DNA of 64,000 nucleotides. Origin: Phellopilus nigrolimitatus (Eukaryota; Basidiomycota; Agaricomycetes; Hymenochaetales; Hymenochaetaceae). Position 1 is the stretch's first letter. Every line of letters starts with the position of its first letter. A program made the translations under genes and the position numbers. The stretch lies in NCBI GenBank assembly GCA_021029095.1, contig JAJOHG010000029.1, positions 62,001 through 126,000 on the forward strand. The letters are read 5' to 3'. This document shows positions 23,588 through 36,450 of the stretch, piece after piece. Under the pieces are notes generated by a model, which was not told the origin of the DNA, ran no database searches, and was given only the letters and a program-made list of their open reading frames with translations.

Positions 23588-24160
23588 CTACTGGACCTGC
23601 ACCGGTGCGCCTGGCTTCTGCTGCGCCGCCTGGTGGGCGGTCTGAATCTCGACGATCTAACGCACAACAATCAGTATAAAGGCCTTGCACCACATCGACC
23701 TCGAGACGCACCTCCATGCGCCGCTTCTCCGTCCTCTCATTAATGTCTTTGATCCCCGCCTCTACGCGTTGTCTGCGCATTCCCCAGTCAGCTTTTTACT
23801 GTCTCGACGGTTAGAGGAAACAGAGCGGGTACGCACATCTCGCTCTTGATGAAGGCGAGCCGCTTGTCCACGTTCGCCTTCGCCTCGGGCTGGTCCTGCT
23901 TCACGAGGATCGGCCCGACGAGCTTGTACACCTCGCTCGCGGGCTGCAGCAGCGCGAACTCCTGCGCACAGAAGAGAAGAGGACGTTATTCCCGGAAGAC
24001 GACGGGTGTATGCATGCACGCGCGGGCGCACCTTCTTGACCATGCCCGTCTCGGTGAGCTGCGCGTCGAGGCGCTGGCGCGCGTCGACGGCGGCGCTGAG
24101 CTCGAGCTGCAGCTTCTGGTAGTCGGCCGTCGCGCTCTGCAGGCGGGCTTCGAGCGACAT
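23588..24160 (-). CDS. YKE2: Prefoldin subunit 6
   Basis: Four exons (24160-24032, 23961-23837, 23772-23712, 23656-23588) give 127 residues. The beta-type prefoldin pattern is clear: N-terminal helix with YQKLQLELSAAVDARQRLDAQL, the linker VKKEFALLQPASEVYKLVGPILVKQD, then EAKANVDKRLAFIKSEI and a C-terminal coiled coil. The protein ends in a Gln/Pro/Ala tail. Prefoldin is a hexameric cytosolic chaperone that passes actin and tubulin to the CCT chaperonin. The start is 280 bp from the divergent Mpv17 start. Confidence 0.92.
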
Positions 24161-24161
24161 A

Positions 24162-24184
24162 GTCGGCGGTCGGCGGTCGGCGGT
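24162..24184 (-). promoter_or_regulatory. GC-rich heptamer leader directly before prefoldin 6
   Basis: Read on the minus strand, three CCGCCGA-type heptamers end one base before the ATG at 24160. They match the block at 22271-22291 before VTI1 over 20 bases. Confidence 0.6.
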
Positions 24185-24440
24185 GGTGACGGTGCGTACG
24201 GACGAACGCGGTTGGCTGCCTAAAGCGTGCGAGGCGGCCCTGCCTGTCTAAGTATATGCGGGGCAGTCGGCTACAAAAGAAGTATGTAGGGCGGCGCCTG
24301 CCTAGTCCTGGGAGCCGACGCCAGCGTAGTCGACCTGCAGGTTCCTTCCTGCGTCCATCTGCTCGCCTCGCCTCGACCTTTTTTTTCTTTCTTGGTTTTA
24401 TCCTCTACCTCGTCGAGTCGAAACAAAAAAAAAAGAAAAG

Positions 24441-25501
24441 ATGGCATCGCTACTCCGCGCCTACAAGTGCGTGTTTCTCAAACTGACGGGATAAAAAGAA
24501 AAGAAGCTGAAAATTTTCCGCGGACACAGCGCGCTCCTCCAGCGCCGCCCGCTGCTCACGCAGAGCGTGACCGCAGGCGTGCTCTTCGGCGCAGGCGACG
24601 TGATCGCGCAGCAGGGCATCGAGCGGCAGGGCAAGAACCACGACGTGCGTCTGCGTCCGCCTCTATCCTTCCCCGCCCCCGCCTTTCCCCACACCCATCC
24701 ACACCCATCTACACTCATCTCACACACGCCCCGCACACACAGTTCGCGCGCACCGCGCGCCTCACGTTCTACGGCGGCGCGCTCTTCGGGCCGCTCATGA
24801 CCAAGTGGTACCAGGCGCTCAACCGCCTCACGTTCGCGTCGCCCGCCCGCGCCGTCGCGGCCCGCGTCTGGCTCGACCAGGCCCTGCTCACCCCCGGTGC
24901 GTCGCCCCCCCTCCCCCCTCCTCTCTAATGCGTGTGTTTAGCGTGCTGACGCGCCCGCGCGCAGCGGCCGTCGTGTTCTTCTTCTCGTCGATGACCTTCC
25001 TCGAGGGCAAGGGCGTGGGCGAGGCCAAGAAGCGCGTCGAGACGGTGCGTGCACTCCCTTCCTCTCATCTCCTCCCCACCCCGCCCGCCGCGCGGCGTAT
25101 GCTGACACAAATCACCCGGCGCAGGCCTACGTCCCGACGCTCCTGCGCAACTGGGGCGTCTTCGTCCCCGCGCAGATCGTCAACTTCGCGCTCGTCCCGA
25201 CGCACATGCGCTTCGTCTTCGTCGGCGTCGTCAGCTTATTCTGGAGTGCGTCTTTCCCCTGCCTCCTCCCTCCCCCTCCTTCTCCCTTCCCCTCCCAATC
25301 CACATTTGACATTCTACATTTTGTATGCGATCTGTTGGTTACCCGCCTGCTCACGCGCGCACCCTAGACACCTACCTGAGCTACGCCAACACGCAGACGC
25401 AGCGCGCGCTCCTCGCACAGCAGGTCGGCGTCGACGCTGAGGAGCGCGCCACCGCCGCTCTCGAGAAGGCAGAGAAGGGCGAGGCACCCGTGCCAGTCTG
25501 A
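24441..25501 (+). CDS. SYM1: Mpv17/PMP22 family protein (Sym1-like)
   Basis: Six exons (24441-24466, 24530-24644, 24743-24896, 24965-25044, 25125-25245, 25368-25501) sum to 630 nt, or 209 residues. Family hallmarks in order are ALLQRRPLLTQSVTAGVLFG, then GDVIAQQ, YGGALFGPLMTKWYQAL, RVWLDQALLTP, and NWGVFVPAQIVNFALVPTHMRF. The last exon gives SLFWNTYLSYANT and an Ala/Glu-rich tail. The family forms four-helix channels in the mitochondrial inner membrane (Sym1, Mpv17) or the peroxisome. Which of these applies is not settled from sequence alone. Confidence 0.92.
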
Positions 25502-25855
25502 AAAGCCACCATCTCGAGATCTTTTGTAGTCTGCCGTGGTATCTTGCGGGATTTGCTAGAATATATAGGTGCGCCTATCTGGTCTTTGCGGAATGCCCGG
25601 CGTGCATGCTGATACCTCTTTTTCTCCCCTTGGTAGAGGAAGAATACAGTACTTATACGGATGCATTGATTTCTGACTGCTTACGAGTGTGGAGGAACAA
25701 AACGAGGGAAAAGGCCCGCGTACACTGATACGTACCCCGCGGTCACATAATTTCTGTCTTGCAGCTTGTACCATATACAGACCTTCAGAGTTCTTATTCA
25801 TCCCTTTTTTCTCCTTCTGTTTTCGCACAGAAGACCGGCCAGCCTCTACCGCAGG
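25502..25855. other. Intergenic with duplicated 3' flank
   Basis: This spacer lies between two convergent genes. About 25580-25800 aligns with 30750-30930, downstream of ArAE_2 copies B and C respectively. The duplication that made copies B and C therefore included 3' flank. No gene seen. Confidence 0.55.
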
Positions 25856-28800
25856 TCAGGGCACGCTCTTCGCCTTCGCGACGTGCACCGGCAGGCCGTG
25901 TATATGAAACTGCTCCCCGACGAGCTCCTTCGTCGCCATCATCAGCCTGTCCAGCCGCGTCACGATCCCAAACGCCGTCGACACGCCGACGCTGAAGTAT
26001 CTGAAAATTCGCACAGCAGGCGAAAAATCCGTGATGAGGGTGGCACAATGAGATGCGAAGAGATCGTACAGATATTGCTCGTCCTCGAGCGTCTCGATGG
26101 TGAGCGTCCGCGGAAGGCCGTAATCGCCCTCTTCCTCCTTACGCAGGACGTTCAGCCCATTGCTATGTGCGACGAAGCGGTCTAGCAGCGGGCACGGCGT
26201 GACCTGGGGCAGCGGCGTGCCCGTACGTAGCGCCGTCGATATCATGCCTATTAAGGCGTCAATAAGCATCGAAAGAATAAGAACTGGAAAAGGAAAGCAC
26301 ACTGATGACTGCTAGCACGTCGCCTTGGAAGTCCGGCTCTAGGAACCGCGTGCGCTTCAGAAAGGCCTGCGCCCACGACAATTCGAGGTGTTCCGTGACC
26401 GAGCGCAAATGGGAAAGCAGGTACGCGATTTCCCTATGAGAGGAAAATCCCAAATAACCAATAGTCAATACTAGTCACCGCTAGTTTGCTACAGGAGTAC
26501 TTACATCTGGATCTCATAGACGGTATTATACCGCTCCTTCGGCCACTTCCCGCGCAGCGAGTACTCGTACGTGACGTTAGTCATCAGTGCGAGCGAGCGC
26601 CTGAGCTTCAAACGGATCGCGATGAGGTCCTTGACGATAATCCCAGAGTACGGGCCGTCCTGCAGCGTCGCGTACGAGACGACGTCGCAGTATGCCTGGC
26701 CGAGCTGCTGCGAGGTCGTGGCGTATGTCGTGCGCAGGTACCGGCGGAGCGTCGTTGAAGGCGGCAAGTAAGAGAAGATGCTAAGACATATCTGAGCAAT
26801 CTTGGGGGTTGAGCATAGCATTGGTGTGCTCACAAAGCGACGGTGACTCCGATGGTGACCAGGACAAAGCGTACCTAAGGGATAGCAAAAGGAAGACTGA
26901 GTACTTCATGGTAATGCAATACCGTGCTCGACCGTACCCAAGCCACATGAATGCCCTTCCCTAAAATGCAATGCCTTGTGAACGCTGCTAAGTGAACAAC
27001 CGAATGCATCACTCACCCTGATTCGACAGCGTCGGAAAGTGCTCGTCTTGCCACGAGTAACCTACAACAAGCCCGACCGTCACCAGAAAAATCGTGAGCG
27101 TCATTGCCGGCGCAGGATAGTTTAGCCTTATAAAGAAAAGGAAAGGAAAACCGACAGCGCAGACAGCCGCCAAGCCGAAGGCGTTCCCATCGCCCAACCC
27201 TGTTGATGTATACCTATGTAAAAAATCAGGGGAAGAAGAAACGAAAGCCCTCCCAAAATGCACGAACCACATCACCATGCCCACCAGGCCGCCAAAAAAC
27301 GTAGACATCACTCGAGAGAACCAGCCAAAAGTTGTATCGCCGCGGAAGCGGCTCAGGGTAAGCTGACCGATAACACTGACAAACCGAAGGTTTCAGTAGG
27401 AGTCTCTTCAGCTCATGATTATAGTCCGTACAGTGCCCAAATCGATCTATTAACTTTAGGGTATATCTGTGTTATTAAACAGTGCTTTCAGCAGAACGTA
27501 AAAGACGAGCGTACCATATGCAAAGTGCGTAGAACTTGGTAAGAAGTTCGGCAGACTCAACAATACTGTGTATTTTTCGATGAGCTCCTTCGATATGAAT
27601 GATGAGATGTAACTGACCAGAAAGTATTCCAGCCTTGAAACCAAAAATAGCGTTCCCGCGCCCCAGAGCGCCGACAGCATGATACAACACATTCCCGATA
27701 GCTTCAGATATGTTCCCGGGAGGTAACGCATCAGGATCTCGCCTTTCCGCCTGTCCAAGCGAGTCCTGAGTCTCGGGATCGATGCCCTGAATAATGTCTG
27801 CAAAGAGAATAGAAGTCAATCTTTACTTCAAGGACAAACACTAGAGTATACGCACCGGGATCCTCGTCTTCGTTCTGCTGCAAATTAGTCTCCGTCGGCT
27901 CCCATTTACTCCAAGTCAGGATCTTCTTTAGCGGGAGGACTGGGAACCATAGACGTGATCGAGCGCGTGTCTTTTCCAAACGGGTGATTTCCTCGAGCTT
28001 TAGACAGAAAATAAAACGGAGTAAGGATCAGAACAGTAGCACGCCCTCGCAATCTCTGATTTACCAAATTGTAGAGGTGCTCAGAAAAGAACGTGAGGTG
28101 ATACTGGTACAAATAACTTTGGAAGAGATAACGGTGCGGTGGTACGTCCTCGGCAGGAGGTGAACCGACATGATCAGGATCGAGATAACTGCGATACATA
28201 TCCAGCACTCGGTGCCTGTAGCGTGTAAGCATAGGTAAGCTTCAAAGCTTTTAGAGTGAGATGTGTAATTAACAAACCTCTTTTTCTCACGAAACTCATC
28301 CAGCACCCGCCGAAGTTTGTCTTTTACAGCTTCATCGTCACGTATGCTCTCCTTCCATGTTTTCAAGCGCTCTCTCCTGAACAGCTTCCAGAAGCGGTCC
28401 TGGTTCATGCGCTCGAGCCAACCCGCAAGATGGTCCAGTGTGTCTGCGCAACATGCGAGAAGTTCATCCGTGCTTTCGCCAAGGAGCTCCATGATGTGCT
28501 CAGTTAGTCGACCAGCGTCCGGATGCGCCAGACGCGACTCTAGATTGAGGTAGCGCTGGGATTCAAACACGCCCACCGCGTTCCCGGTGGAGCGGCTAAT
28601 TGCCTCCTGGAAAAGCGATGTCGGGTGTCCAAACATGGATAGCATGTGACGGTGATGCGGGCTGTGGCTCTGGCCGTGAAGATGGTGGTATATAGAGTGA
28701 TGGAGCGAATGCTGACGATGGCGATTTCGCGGCCGCGTAGTCGACACGATAGAAACGTTGGATGGGGTGTTGACTTCGCTATGTGACGGTGTGGGCGATG

Positions 28801-30394
28801 GCGGACGTGTCGGCGCTCTTGACTGTGCAGGCGTCGATAACGGGGTGTTCACAACGGAGAGTGCCACGAAACCCGGCTGCTTGTCCACAACAGGATCGAT
28901 GATCTTGAAGTAAAATGCCATCCCGTTTGCGCGGACCGTCATACGCCGCGCGATCTCGTGCAGGCGCGAAAAATCCTTCGATCCAAACCGTCCCCACGAG
29001 AAATCCTTCTTCAAGAGACGACTTGAAGCAGCTAGCGGGGCGAGCGCCGCCTCTGCTGCCGCTATGTGTTTAAAGAATAGGCCTGGATCGAATGCGTCTG
29101 ACATCGCTGGAGTCGCAAAGAGGTCAGGCTGGGTGCGCATAGCTTTGGAAAGAGGCACGAAGACACCGCGGAAGCGCTTGATGAACTGTGCGTTGACAGT
29201 TTCTGGGAGAACGAATATAGAGCACACCAAAGAAACGGCGGAATGCACAGCTATTGGTATTGCGATGGACTCTCCAGTCTAAATAATTTAGCTTAACAGA
29301 TAAAAGAGCAAAAATCTAAGAGAAAGTCACTTTATAGGATGTATACGGGTACAGATGGCCTGTGGTAAACGAGATATCTAGACATAAAATGTGAGAGGCG
29401 TCAACTTGTTGTTATACTGGAACCGTACCCATCATAATACAGGATAAGACAGTAGCGATAGAATAAGGTCCCGGGCCGACCCGTGCTTTCGTATACAGTA
29501 AAACGGCGGTGCCTACAAAAAGGAAGATGGCACATATGATGGCAGGCTGGGTTGTGAGTCAGTCCTTTATGAAAATCTATGTCGACACAAGAGGTTCGAA
29601 CATACCCAAGCTTCAAGATACCGGCCAGCGAATATGTCATTTACTGACGCGGAAGTGTTAAACTCCTTCCGAGCGAGGTTTGCGACCCGAATTCCTAAGC
29701 AGGTCCAACTAGACGGACCTAAGACGTTTTGTTGGCACTGACCGTGACCACTAACTCACGCAAAAGAAGCATTGACAAAAAGAAGGATCGCCATTTCACG
29801 CTCGAAGACGGCTATGAAAGGTTCTGCAGGAGGGGAAAGAAAGGCAGCTGTACAGAATCAACGTTACATGGGCCGATTAGCTGGGATACTGGATTTCATA
29901 CCGACGAGGACCAGAAAGCTAGCCTTAGTGCTATCAGTCATCATCTTTAGGGCACTTGCAAATATAAACACACTCACTTGTCCCATCGCCTTCTCGGTTG
30001 CAGGGATAACTAATAGCACTATGCATATCCAAGTCGCGACCGTTGTCCGTATCACCGGTTTGAAATGAGTGGCATCCAGGTTGTTATTTATCCAGGACAG
30101 ATCAGGAAAAGGAAGCAGATGCTTCAATTTTAAGAGTTTGTTATTACAGTTCCGCTTCAAGAAAGAAGTGGATCCGATTGCAGTCCGCGCAGACCCGTGC
30201 GCTTTATCCGAAGGATTTGATACAGAGGCCTTTGGTTCTTCTTCCCTAGACGTGCTGTATTGAGGCTCAGGAAGCTGTATCCTTAGTTTTGGATGATTTC
30301 TTCCCTCCGTTAAGTTGGAGTGTGTTTGCTCGCACAGTTCAAGACCTCGGCTAATTTCCGAGTCACTGCTGTTCTGCGGCGAGTGTGGGTCCAT
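25856..30394 (-). CDS. ArAE_2 / DUF2421 membrane protein, copy B
   Basis: This minus-strand gene has the same exon order as copy A. It starts MDPHSPQNSSDSE at 30394 and has LKPVIRTTVATWICIVLLV in the first membrane block. The long exon near 29248-28250 runs from VSLVCSIFVLPETVNAQF to FESQRYLNLESRL and includes a His-rich linker (about 28660-28730). Later exons carry DIIQGIDPETQDSLGQAE, TSTGLGDGNAFGL, PPSTTLRRYLRTTYATTS and the closing IVTRLDRLMMATKELVGEQF. The stop is at 25856. I saw no disabling change in the exons I checked. It is closest to copy C, which lies head-to-tail upstream. Its role is probably export of small aromatic or organic compounds, but this is unproven. Confidence 0.83.
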
Positions 30395-31114
30395 CGTGAT
30401 AACGTTGGCTAGCACAGTACTCTGGAGCAGAGATCAAGCATGAAGTACCAAGCAAGAAGCGAGAAGGAAACGGAGACGAAAGCGCTGCCGGATAGCTTAA
30501 GACTGAGATGGTGGTGGTTGAAGTACAAGAGAGCTAAGGTCCGGCTTTTCAAGATCCAGAACGCGTCTAGACGTCATTTATCTTAAAGAAGATTTCCCGA
30601 TTATGTAACTCTTATCTAAGCGGCGACGATGACTACGACGCTGTCGCCCCGGCGTGCGAACTTCAGCAGTGTTGTCACACTTCAATACAACGATGGCGAG
30701 ATGGCAGTGGGATTGTGAAGTCGAAAAGTGACGAAGCGGACAGGTGGCAGCGCCTTTGTGGAATGTTCGGCGTACATTTTGATACCGCTGTTTTCACCCC
30801 GTCTTTCGTCGGTTGGTAGATTATACGGATGCATTGACTTCTGACTGCTTAGAGAGACCGCGTACACGGATATGTACCACGCGGCCGTATAGTTTCTGTC
30901 CTGCGGCTTGTAGCATATACAGGCCTCTAAATCTACTCATTACGAAACAGCTCTTGTAAATCCCTTGTTTCCGTACAGAAGGCGGTCAGCAGCGAGGCGA
31001 ACCCGTAGCCAAGGATTAAGCGATTAAGCGCCGGCGCTTTCTGCACTCTCGTATACTTCCAGCCTCGATCCTCTCCAGTTTTTTCACTTCCTGGTTTTTC
31101 GGTCCCTGGAACAA
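30395..31114. other. Spacer between ArAE_2 copies B and C
   Basis: It contains the copy B promoter, with a CA-rich leader like that of copy A. About 30750-30930 is a duplicate of 25580-25800. No gene seen. Confidence 0.5.
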
Positions 31115-34100
31115 TCAGCGCGCGTTCTTCACCTCCGTGACATGCACCGGCAGGCCGTTTATATGGAACTGCTCCCCGACCAGTTCCTTCGTCGCCATCA
31201 TCAACCTGTCCAGCCGCGTCACGATCCCAAACGCAGTGGAGACGCCGACGCTGAAATATCTGAAGTTTTCATACACAAGTGCACAATCAGGGGATAGCTG
31301 CAGCATTGTAAACCGAGGAAAGGGCGAACAAATATTGCTTGTCCTCGAGTGTCTCGATGGTGAGCTTGCGCGGGAGGCCGTAGTCGCCATCTTCCTCCTT
31401 GCGCAGGACGTTCAACCCATGACTATGCACGACGAAGCGATCGAGCAGCGGGCACGGCGTGACCTGCGGCAGCGGCGTGCCAGTGCGTAGCGACGTAGAG
31501 ATCATGCCTAATAAGACATCGTCACTAAGCAAGGACCAGGAATAAGAAAAACTGGAGAGAAACCCACTGATGACTGCCAGCACGTCGCCTTGAAAGTCCG
31601 GCTCTAGGAACCGCGTGCGCTTCAGAAAGGCTTGCGCCCACGACAATTCGAGATGTTCTGTGACCGAGCGCAAATGGGAAAGTAGGTACGCGATTTCCCT
31701 ATGAAATAAATTGAAATCAAAATAAAGAGCAGTCAATACAATTCGTCATTTTGTGTCCTAAAGGTACTCAGCGAGACTTACATCTGGATCTCGTAGATGG
31801 TGTTATACCGCTCCTTCGGCCACTTCCCGCGCAGCGAGTACTCGTACGTGACGTTCGTCATCAGTGCAAGCGAGCGCCTGAGCTTCAAGCGGATCGCGAT
31901 GAGGTCCTTGACGATGATATCAGAGTGCGGGCCATCCTGCAGGGTCGCGTACGAGACGACGTCGCAGTACGCCTGGCCGAGCTGCTGAGAGGTGGTGGCG
32001 TACGTCGTGCGCAGGTACGCTCGGAGTGTCGTGGAAGGCGGTAAAAAAGAAAAGATGCTAAGATATAGTTGAATAATTTCGCGGGTAAACGGAGCACTGA
32101 TGTACTCACGAAGCAATCGTGACTCCGATGACGACCAGGACAAAGCGTATCTAATGGAGAAACGAAAGGAAAAGACTGAGTACTTTATTGCAATGCTATA
32201 TCGAATTCGACGTACCCAAGCGACGCGAAAGCCCTTCCCTAAAGTGCAATGTCGGGTGAACGCTGCGGAATGAACAGCCGAATGCATCACTCACCTTGAT
32301 CCGATAGTGTCGGTTGGTGCTCGTCCTGCCAAGAATATCCTAAAACAAGTCCAACCGTCAAGACCAAAATTGTGAGCGTTATCTCTGTCGCAGGATAGTT
32401 GAAGTTTATAAAGAAGAGGAGTGGAAGACCGACGGCGCAGACAGCCGCCAAGCCGAAGGGGTTCCCATCGCCCAACCCTGTTGAGGTATACCTGTGTAAA
32501 AATCAGGCTCAATTCGCAAAGCGGTAAAAGAACAAGAAAGGATTCTCTTTAATAAATGCACGAACCACATAATCATGCCCGCCACACCACCGGCAAACGT
32601 GGCCATCACTCGAGAAAACCAGCCGAAAGTAGTGTCTCCGCGAAACCGGCCTATGGTTATCTGGCCGATAACACTGTCAAGTCAAGGGTTTCAGTAACAG
32701 TTCCTTCAGTTCATGATTATAAACCGTACAGTGCCCAAATAGATCTATTGACTTCATGATACATTTAGGTTCGTGAACGCGTGCGTACAGCAGAACTTGA
32801 ATGGCGAACGTACCATATGCAAAGCGCGTAGAAGTTGGCAAGAAGTTCGGCAGACCCAACAATACTGTGCATTATTCGATGAGCTCCTTCGATATGAATA
32901 AATGAAATGTAGCTAACCAGAAAGTATCCCGCACTTCAAGCCAAAGATAGCGTTCCCGCGCCCCAGAGCGACGACAGAATGATACAACACATTCCCGATA
33001 GCCTCAGTTATGTTCCCGGGAGGTAACGCATCAGGATCTCGTCTTTCCGCCTGTCCAAGCGAGTCCTGAGTCTCGGGATCGATGCCCTGAATAATGTCTG
33101 CAAAGGAAACGGGAGTCAATCTTAACCTTGGAGACAACTACTACAGTATACGCACTGGGATCCTCATCTTCGTTATGCTGTAAATTGCGTTCCGTCGGTT
33201 CCCATTTGCTCCAAGTCAGTATCTTCTTCAGCGGAAGGATCGGGAACCATAGGCGCGACCGAGCTCGTGTCTTATCCAAAAGAGTGATTTCTTCGAGCTT
33301 TAGACAGAAAATAGAACGGGGAAAGAATCAGAACAACAGCGCGCTCTTTCAGCCTCTGACTTACAAAATCGTAGAGGTGCTCAGAGAAGAACGTGAGGTG
33401 ATACTGGTACAAATAACTTTGGAAGAGGTAGTGGTGCGGTGGTACGTCTTCGGCAGGAGATGAACCGACATGATCAGGATCGAGATGACTGCGATACATG
33501 TCCAACACGCGATGCCTGCAGCGGGGAAAGAAAATGAATAACTGTGACTTCAAAATCATAACAATTGTTGAACAAACCTCTTCTTCTCCCGAAACTCGTC
33601 TAGTACTCGCCGAAGTCTATTCTTCACAGCTTCGTCGTCAAGTATGCTCTCCTTCCACGTCTTCAAGCGCTCTCGTCTATATAGCTTCCAGAAGCGGTCC
33701 TGATTCATGCGCTCGAGCCACCTCGCAAGATGGTCCAGTGTGTCCGCGCAACATGCGAGAAGCTCGCCCGTGCTTTCGCCGAGGTGTTCCATGATACGCT
33801 GGGTTAGTTGAACGGCGTTCGGGTGCGCAAAACGCGATTCTAAATTAAGGTATCGCTGCGATTCAAACACGCCCACCGCGTTTCCGGTGGAGCGGCTGAG
33901 TGCCTCCTGGAAGAGCGATGTCGGGTGCCCAAGCATGAATAGCATGTGGTGGTGATGCGGGCTGTGGCTCTGGCTGTGATGATGATGGAATATAGAATGG
34001 TGGAGCGAGTGGTGGCGATGGCGATTGCGCGGTCGCGTGGTTGACGCGATAGAAAAGTTGGATGGGGTGCTAACTTCGCTATGTGACGGTGTGGGCGACG

Positions 34101-35693
34101 GCGGTCGCGTTGGCACGCGCGACTGCGCAGGCGTCGACAGCGGAGTATTCACAGCCGAAAAAGCCGCGAAAATCGGCTGCTTGCCCACACCGGGGTCGAT
34201 GATCTTGAAGTAAAATTCCATTCCATTTGCGCGGACCGTCATACGCCGCGCGATCTCGTGCAGACGCGAAAAGTCCTTCGATCCAAACCGTCCCCACGAA
34301 AGGTCTTTCTTCAAGAGACGACTTGAAACAGCGAGTGGGGCGAGCGCCGCTTCTGCCGCATCTATGTGTTTGAAAAACGGCCCTGGATCAAATTCGTTTG
34401 ACGTCGCTGAAGTCACGAAGAGGTCAGGCTGGGTGCGCATAGCTTTGGCGAGAGGTACGAAGACACCGCGAAAGCGCTTGATAAACTGTGCGTTGACAGT
34501 TTCGGGGAAAACGAATATAGAGCACACCAAAGCGACGGCGGAATGCACAGTTACGGGTACTGCGACGGCTGCTCCAGTCTAAATAATAAATTTTAACAGG
34601 GGAAAGACCCATAATTTAAGAAAAAGTCACTTTATAGGATGCATACGGGAACAGATGACCAGTAGTAAATGAGAGATCTAGATATAAAATGTGAGAGGTA
34701 TGAACTAATTGTTATACTGGAACCGTACCCATCACAATGCAGGATAGAATGAGAGCGGTAGTGTAAGGTCCTGGGCCCACCCGTGCTTTCGTGTATAGTA
34801 AGACAGCGGTGCCTACAAAAAGGAAGATGGCACATATAATGGCAACCTGGGTCGTGAGTCAGTCGCTTTTCAAAAGGTATTTCGGTATAAGAGGCTTAAA
34901 CATACACGAGCTTCAAGATACCGGCCAGAGTATATATCGTTTGTTGTCGCAGACGTATCGAATTCCTTCCGAGCGAGACTTGCGAGACCAAGTCCTATGC
35001 AAGTCCAACTAGAACAATCTAAGACGTTCGTTGGCGACGACAGTGAGCACTAACTCACGCAAAAGAAGCATTGACAAAAAGAAGGATCGCCATTTCACGC
35101 TCAAAGACAGCTATGAAAGGGTCTATAGAAGGGGAAAGAAAGGCAGCTGTACGAAAACAATGTCACACTGGGCCAATTGGCTGGGATACCGAATTTCATA
35201 CCGACAAGAATCAAAAAGCTCGCCTGAGTGTTATAGGTCAGCATATCTGGGACGTTTGCAAGTAGAAATACACTTACTTGTCCCATCCCCTTCTCGGTTG
35301 CAGGGATGACCAATAGCACTATGCATATCCAAGTTGTGACCGATGCCCGTATCACAGGTTTGAGATGAGTGGCATCCAGGTTGTTACTTATCCAGGAAAA
35401 ACCAGGAAAAGGAAACAGATGCTTCAGTTTCAGAAGTTTGTTAATCCAGTTTCGCTTCAAGTAAGAAGTGGATCCGATTGCAGTCCGCGCAGACCCGTCC
35501 GCTTTATTAAAATGATTTGACTCAGAGGCTTTTGGTTCTTCTTCCCTAGACGTGCTACCTTGACGCTCAGGAAGCTGTATCCTCAACTTTGGATGATTCC
35601 TTCCTCTCTTTGATCAGAGTCCGTGTGCTCGCAAAGTTCCAGACCTCGGTTAAGTTGTGAGCCACTGCTGTTCTGCGGCATGTGTGGGTCCAT
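31115..35693 (-). CDS. ArAE_2 / DUF2421 membrane protein, copy C
   Basis: This is the third copy, in tandem with copy B and read the same way. The start at 35693 opens with MDPH; membrane block one is LKPVIRASVTTWICIVLLV. The central exon (about 34548-33590) carries VALVCSIFVFPETVNAQF, LLKKDLSWGRFGSKDFSRLH and the longest His-rich linker of the three copies (about 33930-34010). The C-terminal ArAE_2 part has PPSTTLRAYLRTTYATTSQQ, and the gene stops at 31115. One exon differs by GPFFKH versus GLFFKH, and FKIIDPGVGKQP versus FKIIDPVVDKQP, so the copies are old enough to have diverged. No stop or frameshift was seen in the checked exons. Confidence 0.83.
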
Positions 35694-36450
35694 CGTGATA
35701 GCGTTAGCTAGTACAGTGCTTTGAAGCAGAGACCAAGCATGAAAAACCAAGCGAGAAGGAAACGGAGACGAAAGCACAGCCGGATAGCTTAAGATTGTGA
35801 GGTGGTAGTGGTTGAAGTGCAAAAGAGCTATGCTAAAATCCAAGACGTCATGCCCGAGACTTTCCAATTATGTAACTCCTCATTCTCCGACCAATGACAG
35901 CAACGACGACGAATGACGACGACGATGATGCTGTCGCCTCACAGTGTGTTCAGATAACCTCAACATTTCAATATAACGATGGCAAGACCATAGCAGGATC
36001 ATGATGTTGGAGGGTGAGAAGGCTGCAAGAGTGGGCACGAAGCGGGCGCTCGTCGAGTAATCAGTGGCACGTGACATGAAAGTTCTGCGTCTTATCCGAT
36101 TCGCGGAGGCGGGCGCGCTTCGATGTGTCGTTTCTCTTTTATTTCTCTTTCTTTTCCATGTCCTGTATATAGTATGTAGAATTTAATCCAAAATTTCCGG
36201 ATACAATTGGCATTGACATTATGTGTCCCGCTTTCAATCTAATAACCTCCGCCCGTCCGTTTTCGACAGTCGGCGGGACCAAGTAGCCACCGGAAATGTC
36301 CGACGTGTGTTCTACATAATTAAAACATATTCATTTTGTGTTTGTTCGTGAATGGTTGCCGATAGAGCCGTCGATTTTAACGCCCGCATCGCCACGGAGT
36401 GAGACATCGAACTCACGTAAACCTGGACTCCTTCCGTGGCACCCGAAAGC
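35694..36450. other. Intergenic, divergent promoters
   Basis: This spacer holds the upstream regions of ArAE_2 copy C (minus) and uridine phosphorylase (plus). A pyrimidine-rich stretch at about 36125-36165 is typical of fungal core promoters. No gene seen. Confidence 0.5.
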
